Shown piece by piece: positions 7,109 through 15,285 of a stretch of 64,000 nt of DNA. Source of the DNA: Lachnospiraceae bacterium (GTDB lineage: Bacteria > Bacillota > Clostridia > Lachnospirales > Lachnospiraceae); the NCBI GenBank assembly GCA_029054245.1, contig JAIDFQ010000043.1, positions 186,001-250,000 of the forward strand, written 5' to 3'. The translations under genes and the position numbers were made by a program. The notes below the pieces were generated by a model. It was not told the origin of the DNA and did not search any database. It worked only from the letters and a program-made list of their open reading frames with translations. Within the stretch, counting starts at the first letter, position 1. Every line of letters begins with the position of its first letter.

Positions 7109-8395
7109 ATGGGACAGATTATTGTAATTGGCGGCGGAGCCGCCGGAATGATGGCGGCGATAAGCGCTGCAAAGGCGGGAGCGAAAGTAACACTGCTTGA
7201 AAAAAATGAAAAAACAGGGAAAAAAATTTATATCACAGGAAAAGGAAGATGTAATTTGACCAATGCCTGCGAGCAAGAGGTGTTTTTTCAGAACATTTTA
7301 AGCAATGGGAAGTTTTTGTACAGTGCTTTTCGTCAGATGGATAACAGGGCAGTCATGGCTTTTTTTGAGAATGCCGGGTGCAGGCTGAAGGTAGAGCGGG
7401 GAGAAAGGGTATTTCCAGTATCGGATCATTCTTCTGATGTGATTGCAGCTTTAAACAGACAGATGGAAGAAACTCATGTCAGGGTGTGCTTGAATACCTG
7501 TGTGAAAGAGATTTTGATGGAAGATTATCCGGCAGGGTGTGATGAGGGGAAAAATCATTATAGAAGCAGAGTGAAGGGAATCGTGCTTTCAGATGGAAGA
7601 AGGATGGAAGCGGATGCAGTGATTCTGGCGACGGGAGGAAAGTCCTATGCTTCCACTGGTTCTACAGGGGATGGCTATTCTTTTGCAGAAATGGCAGGGC
7701 ATACCGTAAAGGAGATTGGACCGGCACTGGTTCCTTTTACTGTCAGGGAGAGCTGGTGCATGGAGATGCAGGGACTTTCTCTCAAAAATGTATCTATTCT
7801 GCTTAAAAGTGACAAAAAGACAATTTACCAGGGATTTGGGGAGATGCTGTTTACACATTTTGGGGTAAGCGGACCACTTGTTTTGAGCGCAAGCAGTTAT
7901 TATGTAAAAAAATGGGCAGGCACGCCGGTTCCTCTCATCATAGATTTGAAACCGGCTTTGACGAAAGAACAGCTGGATAAGCGAATTTTGCGCGACTTTG
8001 AAGAAAATAAGAATCGGCAGTTCAAAAACGCGCTGGATGGTCTGCTTCCGGCTAAGATGATTCCGATTATCATTCGTCTATCTGGTATTTCACCGGAAAA
8101 GAGAGTTAATGAAATCACCAGAAATGAGAGGAATACATTGATTGAATGTTTGAAAAATCTTACGCTGACGGTTACAGGAACAAGAGGGTTTCAGGAAGCA
8201 ATCATAACCCAGGGAGGTGTCTGCGTCAAGGAGGTAAATCCCTCCACGATGGAATCAAAGCTGGTAAAAGGACTTTTTTGGGCGGGCGAAGTGCTTGACT
8301 TAGACGCGGTGACAGGAGGCTTTAATTTACAGATTGCATGGTCTACCGGTTTTTTGGCAGGAAGCAGTGCAGCGGGACAATCATTGGCACAGTAG
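7109..8395 (+). CDS. NAD(P)/FAD-dependent oxidoreductase, BaiN/HI0933-like family
   Basis: A 428-residue flavoprotein. The dinucleotide-binding GGGAAGMMAA lies at residues 8-17, followed by KTGKKIYITGKGRCNLTN, which is diagnostic of the HI0933/BaiN family. Further motifs are LATGGKSYASTGSTGDGY in the middle and GLFWAGEVLDLDAVTGGFN near the C-terminus, which closes the FAD site. One characterised family member (BaiN) acts in bile-acid 7-dehydroxylation by gut clostridia, but most members have no assigned substrate and the family is widespread. No other bai genes are nearby, so a bile-acid role should not be inferred. The gene ends before a strong bidirectional terminator. Confidence 0.88.
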   Translation: MGQIIVIGGGAAGMMAAISAAKAGAKVTLLEKNEKTGKKIYITGKGRCNLTNACEQEVFFQNILSNGKFLYSAFRQMDNRAVMAFFENAGCRLKVERGERVFPVSDHSSDVIAALNRQMEETHVRVCLNTCVKEILMEDYPAGCDEGKNHYRSRVKGIVLSDGRRMEADAVILATGGKSYASTGSTGDGYSFAEMAGHTVKEIGPALVPFTVRESWCMEMQGLSLKNVSILLKSDKKTIYQGFGEMLFTHFGVSGPLVLSASSYYVKKWAGTPVPLIIDLKPALTKEQLDKRILRDFEENKNRQFKNALDGLLPAKMIPIIIRLSGISPEKRVNEITRNERNTLIECLKNLTLTVTGTRGFQEAIITQGGVCVKEVNPSTMESKLVKGLFWAGEVLDLDAVTGGFNLQIAWSTGFLAGSSAAGQSLAQ

Positions 8396-8439
8396 TAAAG
8401 TTCGTCAGGCAAGACCATGGAAAACAGAATTTGAGGTGC

Positions 8440-8479
8440 AAAATGGTCAGGTGGAGTAGAATTTCCGCCTGACCATTTT
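8440..8479. terminator. Bidirectional terminator between the flavoprotein and the anti-sigma gene
   Basis: A 15-bp stem: 8440-8454 pairs with 8465-8479 with one wobble. It begins AAAATGGTCAGG and ends CCTGACCATTTT, so it carries A/T tracts on both sides and can stop transcription from either direction. Confidence 0.85.
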
Positions 8480-8527
8480 ATCCATGTGAGAATGTCTTAC
8501 AAAGCGAGCTGCTTTTTTTGTCTGCAA

Positions 8528-9745
8528 TTAAGGCTCTAATTCAAGTATCTGAAAGCCAGGTTCCGGCGTGCCGCCCTGTTCCCATCCCTGATCGGAGAGC
8601 TGATAGATATATCCGAAGTAATCGGAATCTATGTGATATTGAATACCATATACAGTATTATTGGATAATCCGAAAAAGTAGTATGCACATCCTGTCTCCG
8701 TTTCGCCGTTTGCGTTTACAGAATAACCACAGGTCGCTTTTGTGACGGTTACATCAGAGTTAAAAGCGCTGGTTATCAGCTTTTTCGCATTTTCATAATT
8801 GGAACGGAGAAAAGTTTCGTCAGCTTTTGCTGGCGTACGAAAGGGAGCGTGATAATCGATGCCGTCTTTGATGATGAACAGCTGGGATAGTATGCCGGTT
8901 GCGCTGTTAATGTTCACACAGTAGGAACAGGTGTCGCTTTCCTTGAAAGTAATCTCATAATCTCCGTATTCGCCGAAACCAAATCCCATCCAATAGTCGC
9001 AAGATGTTTCCATTTGGGAGCAATCTACGCCGTACATTTCATGGAAGAAAGTAATGGCTTTCGAGATAGCCTCGTCTTCGGATAAATCTGTTTCATCAGG
9101 ATAAGGATTTCTGTTAAACTCCTGCTGCGCCTGTATGCTTTCCTGTGCTTCCTTTGTCTGGCTGACAGCATAGGCAGATTTTTCACTGAAATCGATCATC
9201 TGCAGTAATTCCTCGTCTGTAAGCGCTCTGTCAGGCAGGAAAATTTCCCGGTTGTAGGTCTCATACACAGGAGCGGTGATGGCTGCGTCGGCTTCTAAAC
9301 GGTCTGTAAGTGTCAGTTCACCTTCCGGGAACAAGCCCTCATTTCTATATTTATCCCACAAAGCACGATAGCGGTTTTCTTCATCGGCTGTCAATTCTCT
9401 GGAATATCTAAGGGCTTCCGTATCGTGTTCCTTTGTCATTTTTGAAGAGTCGTTCGCCGTAATATATTGTTCCTGTTCTGCGCTGGACATCTGCTCCATC
9501 CGATCTTTTACATAGTCGCTGATCTTGGCGGATACCGGTATGGAGATCAGCACTAGCGCGGCAGCGCCGCATACGGCGATTCCGGCTTTCGGGAAGGAAA
9601 AGAAAGAAGCCTTTCGGGAAGTAACAGCGGGACTTTGATTTTTTATTGCCTCCAGTGTACGGTCGATTTTCTTCTCATATTCTTTACTGGTGGGGCAGGG
9701 AGTATTTTCTGCCATTTGTCTTATTTTTTTATCAAAATGATTCAT
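8528..9745 (-). CDS. Anti-sigma factor-like membrane protein
   Basis: A 405-residue protein encoded directly downstream of an ECF sigma factor (12-base gap). Residues 1-50 are cytoplasmic and charged, with a short C-P-type segment near the start (MAENTPCPTSKEYEK). A single membrane span lies at about 53-75 (AGIAVCGAAALVLISIPVSA). The remaining 330 residues are extracellular, rich in Glu, Tyr and Ser, and of no recognised fold. The gene order and the one-span topology are those of anti-sigma factors that hold the sigma factor at the membrane until an envelope signal arrives. I see no zinc HxxxCxxC motif, so it is not a classical ZAS protein. Confidence 0.7.
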   Translation of the reverse strand: MNHFDKKIRQMAENTPCPTSKEYEKKIDRTLEAIKNQSPAVTSRKASFFSFPKAGIAVCGAAALVLISIPVSAKISDYVKDRMEQMSSAEQEQYITANDSSKMTKEHDTEALRYSRELTADEENRYRALWDKYRNEGLFPEGELTLTDRLEADAAITAPVYETYNREIFLPDRALTDEELLQMIDFSEKSAYAVSQTKEAQESIQAQQEFNRNPYPDETDLSEDEAISKAITFFHEMYGVDCSQMETSCDYWMGFGFGEYGDYEITFKESDTCSYCVNINSATGILSQLFIIKDGIDYHAPFRTPAKADETFLRSNYENAKKLITSAFNSDVTVTKATCGYSVNANGETETGCAYYFFGLSNNTVYGIQYHIDSDYFGYIYQLSDQGWEQGGTPEPGFQILELEP

Positions 9746-9757
9746 GAATTCTCCTTT

Positions 9758-10249
9758 CTACTGGGCAGCTTCAAGAGCCTTTTTTAACTCCTGTCGGGCT
9801 CTGGAAAGCCTTGATTTTACAGTTCCTTCAGAGATAGCAAGGATTTCGGCAATTTCCTTTACACGGAATGCTTCAAAGTAGTATAGCAGAATGACTTCTT
9901 TAAAGCCGTCGTTCAGATGACAAACAAATTCTAAAAGATCGAAAGAGGATTCGGGAACATATTTTTCCGTCAGAAAAGTAGAAAAATCCTCCGTCAATTC
10001 CACCCGTTTCCTTTTCCTTAGGCAGGTCTTGCTTTCGTTTGCTATGATCTGGAACAACCATGCTTTCATTTTCCTGCTATTTTTTAATTCTGATAAATGA
10101 CTGTATGCTTTTAATATACTTTCGCTGACCACGTCCTCGGCGTCTTCCCTGTTTAAGACAATGGAATATGCCAGACGGAACATGGCGGTTTTGTTCTGCC
10201 CGACAGTCTCTATAAAGAGATTGTCAAGGCTTTTTCTTTTGCCATTCAT
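9758..10249 (-). CDS. ECF-type RNA polymerase sigma factor
   Basis: A 163-residue sigma-70 family protein with only regions 2 and 4. Region 2 (about 20-80) contains MFRLAYSIVLNREDAEDVV and MKAWLFQIIANE. Region 4 (about 105-160) contains LLYYFEAFRVKEIAEILAI and the recognition helix SEGTVKSRLSRAR. This is the extracytoplasmic-function group, which switches on small envelope-stress regulons. The ribosome binding site is the minus-strand GGAGGG at 10260-10255. The promoter upstream has an ECF-like -35 and -10, implying autoregulation, and the next gene is its presumed anti-sigma partner. Confidence 0.92.
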   Translation of the reverse strand: MNGKRKSLDNLFIETVGQNKTAMFRLAYSIVLNREDAEDVVSESILKAYSHLSELKNSRKMKAWLFQIIANESKTCLRKRKRVELTEDFSTFLTEKYVPESSFDLLEFVCHLNDGFKEVILLYYFEAFRVKEIAEILAISEGTVKSRLSRARQELKKALEAAQ

Positions 10250-10288
10250 GGCACCCTCCTTTCCTTACAATTAAGTCGACTTATAAAT

Positions 10289-10316
10289 TAGACGGCTGAA
10301 AGAGAGTATTGGTTCC
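10289..10316 (-). promoter_or_regulatory. ECF-type autoregulatory promoter
   Basis: On the minus strand: GGAACC (10316-10311), 16 bases, CGTCTA (10294-10289). This is the classic ECF sigma arrangement of a GGAAC-like -35 and a CGTC-type -10. A 12-bp palindrome TAAGTCGACTTA (10272-10283) sits at the expected start of the transcript. Confidence 0.75.
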
Positions 10317-10361
10317 CGAAAACAATATAAAATATAATAAGAAAAGAGATTTTCTGCAAAC

Positions 10362-10390
10362 TTGGCAAAAGGAAAAGTTCATGTTATGAT
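10362..10390 (+). promoter_or_regulatory. Sigma-A type promoter for cmk-ispH-S1
   Basis: TTGGCA (10362-10367), 17 bases, TATGAT (10385-10390), 40 bases before the cmk ATG at 10431. Confidence 0.65.
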
Positions 10391-10430
10391 AAAAAGCAGT
10401 ATAGAATCTGAAAAGAAATGAGGATGAAAG

Positions 10431-11087
10431 ATGAGTTATCAGATTGCGATAGATGGACCGGCAGGTGCGGGAAAGAGTACGATTGCAAAGAAGGTTGCAA
10501 AGCAAAAGGAATTTATCTATGTAGATACAGGCGCTATGTACCGGGCTATGGCATATTATCTGTTTTCAAATCATGTTGACCCGGAGAATGAGGCTCTTGT
10601 TGCAGAAAAATGCATAGGGGCGGATATCACCATTCAATATGAAAAAGGCGAGCAGGTCGTTCTTTTAAACGGTGAAAATGTGAATGCATTTCTTCGGACA
10701 GAAGAGGTGGGAAACATGGCATCCTATACCAGCAGGAACCCCAAAGTGAGAGAGCGCCTTACGGCACTTCAGAAGGAACTTGCTTCCAAAAACAATGTGG
10801 TCATGGATGGAAGGGATATCGGTACCTGTGTCCTTCCAGGTGCGGATGTGAAAGTGTATCTCACCGCCAGCGCCCAGGTGAGAGCTAAAAGAAGATTTGA
10901 CGAGCTTACAGCAAAAGGAGAAATATGCGATCTTCAAAAGATAGAGGAAGACATCATAAAACGCGATGAGCAGGATATGAACCGGGAAATCGCGCCCTTA
11001 AAGCAGGCGGAAGACGCTGTTTTGATCGATTCTTCTTCTATGACGATTGAAGAGGTAGTAAAGAAAATCCTTGCTTTGTGCCGATAA
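10431..11087 (+). CDS. cmk: Cytidylate kinase
   Basis: A 218-residue (d)CMP kinase that phosphorylates CMP and dCMP to the diphosphates with ATP. The P-loop IDGPAGAGKSTIAKK lies at residues 7-21 and the YVDTGAMYRAMAYY segment at about 30-43. The nucleotide-binding DGRDIGTCVLPGADVKVYLTA lies at about 125-145. The length is normal for the family. It heads a cluster with ispH and an S1-domain protein, an arrangement common in Clostridia. A promoter is visible 40 bases upstream, divergent from the ECF sigma operon. Confidence 0.95.
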   Translation: MSYQIAIDGPAGAGKSTIAKKVAKQKEFIYVDTGAMYRAMAYYLFSNHVDPENEALVAEKCIGADITIQYEKGEQVVLLNGENVNAFLRTEEVGNMASYTSRNPKVRERLTALQKELASKNNVVMDGRDIGTCVLPGADVKVYLTASAQVRAKRRFDELTAKGEICDLQKIEEDIIKRDEQDMNREIAPLKQAEDAVLIDSSSMTIEEVVKKILALCR

Positions 11088-11127
11088 GAAATAGGAAAAA
11101 CGACGGATACAAAATGGAGGTTACAGG

Positions 11128-11976
11128 ATGGAAGTGATACGCGCCGAGAGTGCGGGCTTTTGCTTTGGTGTTAAGAAAGCGGTGGAGAAGGTTTATGACC
11201 AGATCCATGCACATAAAAAAATCTACACATATGGTCCCATCATTCATAATGAGGAAGTGGTCCGGGATCTGGAAAGCCGGGGCGTTATGGTAATTGAGGG
11301 AGAGGAAGCGTTAGGGCAGCTTAAGGAGGGAGCAGTGGTGATCCGTTCTCACGGCGTGCCGAAGAGGATTTACGAGCTGATTGAGGAAAATGGCTTGGAG
11401 TGTATTGACGCAACTTGTCCTTTTGTAAAAAGAATCCATAATATTGTGGAAAAGGAGAGCCTTGCGGGCAGGCAGATAGTAATTATTGGAAACGCCGGAC
11501 ATCCGGAAGTGGAAGGCATTATGGGCTGGTCGGCTTCGCCAGCACTGGTAATCGGGGATGTAGGGGAAGCAGAGAATTTCCGTTTGGACAAAGAAAAACC
11601 GATCTGTATTGTATCCCAGACGACATTTAACTACAACAAATTTCAAGAATTAGTTGAAATTTTTCATAAAAGAGGTTACAATGTTAATGTTGTAAATACT
11701 ATCTGTAATGCGACAGAAGAACGACAGACACAGGCTCGCGAAATTGCGGCCAAGGTCGATGCAATGATAGTAATTGGTGGCAGGCACAGTTCCAACACGC
11801 AGAAGTTATACGAAATATGTCGTGAAAAGTGCAAAGCCACATATTTTATACAGACACTGGACGATTTGCATTTAGAACTGCCTAAAACTGCTGCTCTGGT
11901 GGGTATTACTGCAGGGGCTTCCACCCCTAACAATATTATCGAGGAGGTTCAAAATTATGTCAGAATTAACTTTTGA
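11128..11976 (+). CDS. ispH: 4-hydroxy-3-methylbut-2-enyl diphosphate reductase
   Basis: A 282-residue Fe-S enzyme for the last step of the MEP isoprenoid pathway, reducing HMBPP to IPP and DMAPP. The three cluster-ligand cysteines are visible: C12 (GFCFGVKKA), C97 (DATCPFV) and C193 (NTICNATEERQ). Substrate-binding histidines occur at H40, H75 (RSHGV) and H125 (AGHPE), and the late GITAGASTPNNIIEEV motif is present. The 3' end overlaps the S1 gene by 20 bases in a different frame. In some clostridia the two are one fused protein; here they are separate but overlapping, so translational coupling is likely. Confidence 0.95.
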   Translation: MEVIRAESAGFCFGVKKAVEKVYDQIHAHKKIYTYGPIIHNEEVVRDLESRGVMVIEGEEALGQLKEGAVVIRSHGVPKRIYELIEENGLECIDATCPFVKRIHNIVEKESLAGRQIVIIGNAGHPEVEGIMGWSASPALVIGDVGEAENFRLDKEKPICIVSQTTFNYNKFQELVEIFHKRGYNVNVVNTICNATEERQTQAREIAAKVDAMIVIGGRHSSNTQKLYEICREKCKATYFIQTLDDLHLELPKTAALVGITAGASTPNNIIEEVQNYVRINF

Positions 11977-13114
11977 ACAAATGTTGGAAGAATCATTAAA
12001 GACAATACATACAGGAGAGGTAGTTGAAGGTACGGTCATAGATGTTAAACCGGAAGAAATCGTTCTTAACATTGGCTATAAATCTGATGGTATTTTGACG
12101 AGAAACGAATATACCAATGAGCCCAATGTAGATTTGACGACCGTAGTGAAGCCGGGCGATACCATGGAAGTTAAAGTCCTTAAGGTGAATGACGGCGAAG
12201 GACAGGTTATCCTGACCTACAAGCGTCTGGCTGCTGACCGCGGCAATAAGCGAATCGAAGAAGCCTTCAACAGCAGAGAAGTGCTCACCGCCAAGGTAGC
12301 ACAGGTGCTTGACGGTGGTTTGAGCGTCATCGTCGATGAAGTAAGGATCTTCATTCCTGCAAGTCTTGTTTCAGATGTATACGAAAAGGATCTTACCAAA
12401 TATGCTGGTCAGGAAATTGAATTCGTTATCAGTGAATACAATCCTAAGAGAAGAAGATATATCGGAGACCGCAAGCAGCTGTTGGTGGCAGCAAAAGCAG
12501 AAATGCAGAAAAAGCTTCTTGAGAGCATTAAAGTGGGAGATGTGATGGATGGTACCGTCAAGAATGTCACAGATTTTGGCGCTTTTATCGATATCGGCGG
12601 CGCAGACGGACTTCTCCATATATCCGAAATGTCATGGGGACGTGTGGAAAATCCCAAAAAGGCATTCAAGGTAGGCGATAAAGTTAAAACTTTCATTAAA
12701 GATATTGTTGGAACGAAGATTGCACTTAGTCTTAAGTTTGATGATGCCAATCCATGGAAAGATGCAGATGAAAAATATGCAGTTGGAAATGAAGTGACCG
12801 GCAGGGTTGCGAGAATGACAGACTTTGGCGCATTCATTGAATTAGAACCCGGCGTGGATGCACTGCTTCATGTATCGCAGATTTCCAAAGAGCATATTGA
12901 AAAGCCTTCAGACGTACTTAAGGTTGGCGATGAGATAACAGCAAAAGTAGTAGATTTCAACAGCGAAGAAAGAAAGATCAGTCTTAGTGTCAAAGCGCTT
13001 TTAGCGCCAGAGCCAGAAGAAGAGACAGTAAGGGAAGAAGCTGCAGAGTCTGAGGATGCAGATGTTGTATCAGTTGATATTGATGCAGTGATAGCGGCTG
13101 AAGCAGACGAATAA
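11957..13114 (+). CDS. rpsA: S1 RNA-binding domain protein (ribosomal protein S1 homologue)
   Basis: A 385-residue protein with four S1/OB-fold repeats at about residues 17-88, 102-170, 188-258 and 273-345. The third and fourth carry the canonical VKNVTDFGAFIDIGG and VARMTDFGAFIELEPG sequences. The tail (about 350-385) is acidic. S1 proteins bind mRNA and help translation initiation. Four repeats is the usual number in Firmicutes, fewer than the six in E. coli. The start codon is supported by GAGGAGG 9 bases upstream, inside the ispH 3' end. Expression is therefore coupled to isoprenoid gene ispH and to cmk. Confidence 0.9.
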   Translation: MSELTFEQMLEESLKTIHTGEVVEGTVIDVKPEEIVLNIGYKSDGILTRNEYTNEPNVDLTTVVKPGDTMEVKVLKVNDGEGQVILTYKRLAADRGNKRIEEAFNSREVLTAKVAQVLDGGLSVIVDEVRIFIPASLVSDVYEKDLTKYAGQEIEFVISEYNPKRRRYIGDRKQLLVAAKAEMQKKLLESIKVGDVMDGTVKNVTDFGAFIDIGGADGLLHISEMSWGRVENPKKAFKVGDKVKTFIKDIVGTKIALSLKFDDANPWKDADEKYAVGNEVTGRVARMTDFGAFIELEPGVDALLHVSQISKEHIEKPSDVLKVGDEITAKVVDFNSEERKISLSVKALLAPEPEEETVREEAAESEDADVVSVDIDAVIAAEADE

Positions 13115-13140
13115 AACAAATCATTCAGGGCGGATTGAGT

Positions 13141-13923
13141 ATGGCATATGATTATGAAAAATTTAAGGATGCCGTGTTTGCATTAACGAAGATTGATTTA
13201 AATGCTTATAAAGAGCGGCAAATGAAACGTAGGATAGATGCTCTGATTACAAAACATGGTATAAAGGGCTATGAGAATTATGTGCAGGTTTTGAAGACTG
13301 ATAAAGCCAGATTTGAGGAATTTGTAAATTACCTCACAATTAATGTTTCAGAATTTTACAGGAATCCCGATCAGTGGGTAGTCATGGACAAGGAAATCAT
13401 CCCAGAACTGATTGGTAAGTATGGTAAAAACTTAAAAATCTGGAGTGCGGCATGTTCAACTGGGGATGAACCATATTCTCTTGTGATGGCGTTATCCAGG
13501 CATATTCCTCTTAATATGATTCGCATAACGGCGACGGACTTAGATAAGCAGGTTATTGCAAAGGCTAAAGTAGGCTTATATAGTGAAAAGAGCATTGCCG
13601 CGGTGCCGGCTGACTTTAAGAAAAAGTATTTTACAAAAGTAGGGCTTTCTTACAAGATTTCAGATGAAATAAAATCGCGGGTTGATTTTAAAGAACACAA
13701 TCTTTTGGAAAGCGGCTATCCCAAGGATTATCACATGATAGTCTGCCGTAATGTATTGATTTATTTTACGGAGGAGGCAAAGGATGAAGTGTTCCGTAAA
13801 TTCTACCAGTCGCTTGCACCCGGAGGAATCCTTTTTATTGGAAGTACAGAGCAGATTATCAATCACAAAGATATTGGATATGAGCGTAAAAATTCATTCT
13901 ATTATGAACGTCCTAAAAAATAA
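13141..13923 (+). CDS. cheR: CheR-type chemotaxis receptor methyltransferase
   Basis: A 260-residue SAM-dependent methyltransferase that methylates glutamates on chemoreceptors. The N-terminal helical CheR_N domain (about 5-70, QMKRRIDALITKHGI) is followed by the Rossmann domain. There WSAACSTGDEPYSLVMAL is the SAM-binding motif and MIVCRNVLIYFT is the characteristic late motif. The start at ATG 13141 is chosen over a TTG two codons earlier because AGGGCGG ends 7 bases before it. No other chemotaxis genes are in the window, so the receptor partner is elsewhere. It follows the S1 gene by only 26 bases and precedes a terminator. Confidence 0.9.
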   Translation: MAYDYEKFKDAVFALTKIDLNAYKERQMKRRIDALITKHGIKGYENYVQVLKTDKARFEEFVNYLTINVSEFYRNPDQWVVMDKEIIPELIGKYGKNLKIWSAACSTGDEPYSLVMALSRHIPLNMIRITATDLDKQVIAKAKVGLYSEKSIAAVPADFKKKYFTKVGLSYKISDEIKSRVDFKEHNLLESGYPKDYHMIVCRNVLIYFTEEAKDEVFRKFYQSLAPGGILFIGSTEQIINHKDIGYERKNSFYYERPKK

Positions 13924-13942
13924 AAAGAACTAGATATAATAT

Positions 13943-13973
13943 AAAGAGGCATCCATCTGGGTGCCTCTTTTTC
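13943..13973. terminator. Bidirectional terminator between cheR and yprB-like gene
   Basis: AAAGAGGCATCC (13943-13954) pairs with GGGTGCCTCTTT (13959-13970), followed by TTT; the A-run before the stem serves the convergent gene. Confidence 0.85.
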
Positions 13974-13990
13974 GTAGCAAAAGGTTTATT

Positions 13991-15094
13991 TTAATCCTGC
14001 ATTGCCATTGCGTTTAGCACATGGCTGGCATAATCTGAAAATAATTGTCTGTTTTTCTTGATATCGTCGGTCAGTTCAAAAAATAAATCCCTGCTTTTAT
14101 ATTCTCTCTTAAAGAATGGTTCTGCTAGTACTTTCCATTGTGGAAGATAGCAGGAAAATTTACGTGTATAGCAATTGGACGCAACTGCCTGCTGGCGGTA
14201 TTCTTTGTCTACGAAGGAAGCAATTGATTTATGCAGGGCGATATCTTCCGTGGGAAGATAATAATAATCTTTGAAATTTGCATAGAAGTATTTGAGTTCT
14301 TCTTCATAAATCGGAATGATTAAAGTACCCTCATGCCCTTCTCCTTTAAAGTGACAGCCCTTTCCCATAAAAGTGACGGGAGCCGGAAGCGGTGAAGCGG
14401 TTACAAGCTGAAGAATCAGTTCTTTTCGCGGAACACCGTGAATATCATTGTAATAATTGGCTTGTACCTTTCGTGCCTTTAAGCGGCTGTTAAATAAATC
14501 GTAATAGGAAAGAACCGGAAGGATTTCCAACATGCCCTTCATATCGTCGGAATTATGCAACAAAAGGGTGTGATATAGGCTGTAATCATGGGAGATGATA
14601 AAGTCCTTGTAAATCTGAATCAGCTCGCCTCCGCTGTAAGTGTCTTCACGTTTGATGCCGAGAAAGTGTTCTACTGTTTTTAGTTTACAGTCAGAAAGTT
14701 TCAAGAAATTTTTGTAAGGGGCAATGCGGCGATAGATATCCAGTCCTTCTATTTTGCTGAAATCACAGGGAAGACCATATTGATCTGCCTTATGTTTTAT
14801 GAAAGGCAAATCAAAGGAATTTCCGTTATAGTGAATCAGATAGGTATATTTTTCGGCAAAGGATAAAAAGGATTTGACCAGTTCGGATTCTTCTTCAGGC
14901 GATTGAGCGAACCATTGTCTGATGGTCCAGTTACCTTCTGAAAAGAAAGCGCAGCCAATCAGGTAAATCATGGAACCGGAGGAAAGAAGACCGGTAGTCT
15001 CAATATCCAAAAATAGAATTCTGTCTAAAGGAGCGAGACGTTCCAAGGGGTATTTAAGCTGAAAATTTCCAAGAATGATTTCTTCTGTTTTCAT
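13991..15094 (-). CDS. YprB-like ribonuclease H-fold exonuclease
   Basis: A 367-residue protein with a DEDD-type 3'-5' exonuclease fold in its first half. Motif Exo I is FLDIETTGLLSSGSMIYL (Asp and Glu ligands), Exo II is YNGNSFDLPFIKHK and the last acidic motif is HNSDDMKGMLEIL. This matches the YprB/RNase_H_2 family of Firmicutes. The C-terminal 120 residues are hydrophobic-aromatic and not recognised. Substrate (RNA or DNA) and pathway are unknown for the family. The gene is monocistronic, divergent from the rnf operon, and starts with a minus-strand AGGAGG. Confidence 0.85.
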   Translation of the reverse strand: MKTEEIILGNFQLKYPLERLAPLDRILFLDIETTGLLSSGSMIYLIGCAFFSEGNWTIRQWFAQSPEEESELVKSFLSFAEKYTYLIHYNGNSFDLPFIKHKADQYGLPCDFSKIEGLDIYRRIAPYKNFLKLSDCKLKTVEHFLGIKREDTYSGGELIQIYKDFIISHDYSLYHTLLLHNSDDMKGMLEILPVLSYYDLFNSRLKARKVQANYYNDIHGVPRKELILQLVTASPLPAPVTFMGKGCHFKGEGHEGTLIIPIYEEELKYFYANFKDYYYLPTEDIALHKSIASFVDKEYRQQAVASNCYTRKFSCYLPQWKVLAEPFFKREYKSRDLFFELTDDIKKNRQLFSDYASHVLNAMAMQD

Positions 15095-15141
15095 ATAGAC
15101 CTCCTATTTCACATTACCTGTTTAGTGTAGCATATTTTTCA

Positions 15142-15159
15142 AAAATACTGTAGTATTTT
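15142..15159. promoter_or_regulatory. 18-bp palindrome between yprB-like and rnfC genes
   Basis: AAAATACT-GT-AGTATTTT is perfectly symmetric. It lies in the divergent intergenic region, about 45 bases from the yprB-like start and upstream of the rnf promoter. A regulator site is likely; it does not match the Rex consensus TTGTTAA-N6-TTAACAA. Confidence 0.5.
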
Positions 15160-15197
15160 CGACAAAAAAATAGTATATTTAAAAGGATGAAATGTAT

Positions 15198-15226
15198 TTG
15201 TCCAGGCATCCATGTAGGTTTATATA
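15198..15226 (+). promoter_or_regulatory. Candidate rnf operon promoter
   Basis: TTGTCC (15198-15203), 17 bases, TATATA (15221-15226), about 60 bases before the rnfC start. The match to consensus is moderate. Confidence 0.45.
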
Positions 15227-15285
15227 CTGATAAGTGTTAGGTTGGGTGCACGGATCATCAATATATATGGAAAGAAGGGTATGGA

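Noticed and set aside
7109..8395. Bile-acid metabolic role for the BaiN-like flavoprotein
   Set aside because: Family membership alone is not evidence; no other bai genes are near and the family is widespread in bacteria that do not use bile acids.
11957..11976. Sequencing frameshift that splits a fused IspH-S1 protein
   Set aside because: Both parts are complete at the junction, and S1 has its own well-placed GAGGAGG and ATG. I therefore treat them as overlapping genes, noting that read data could change this.
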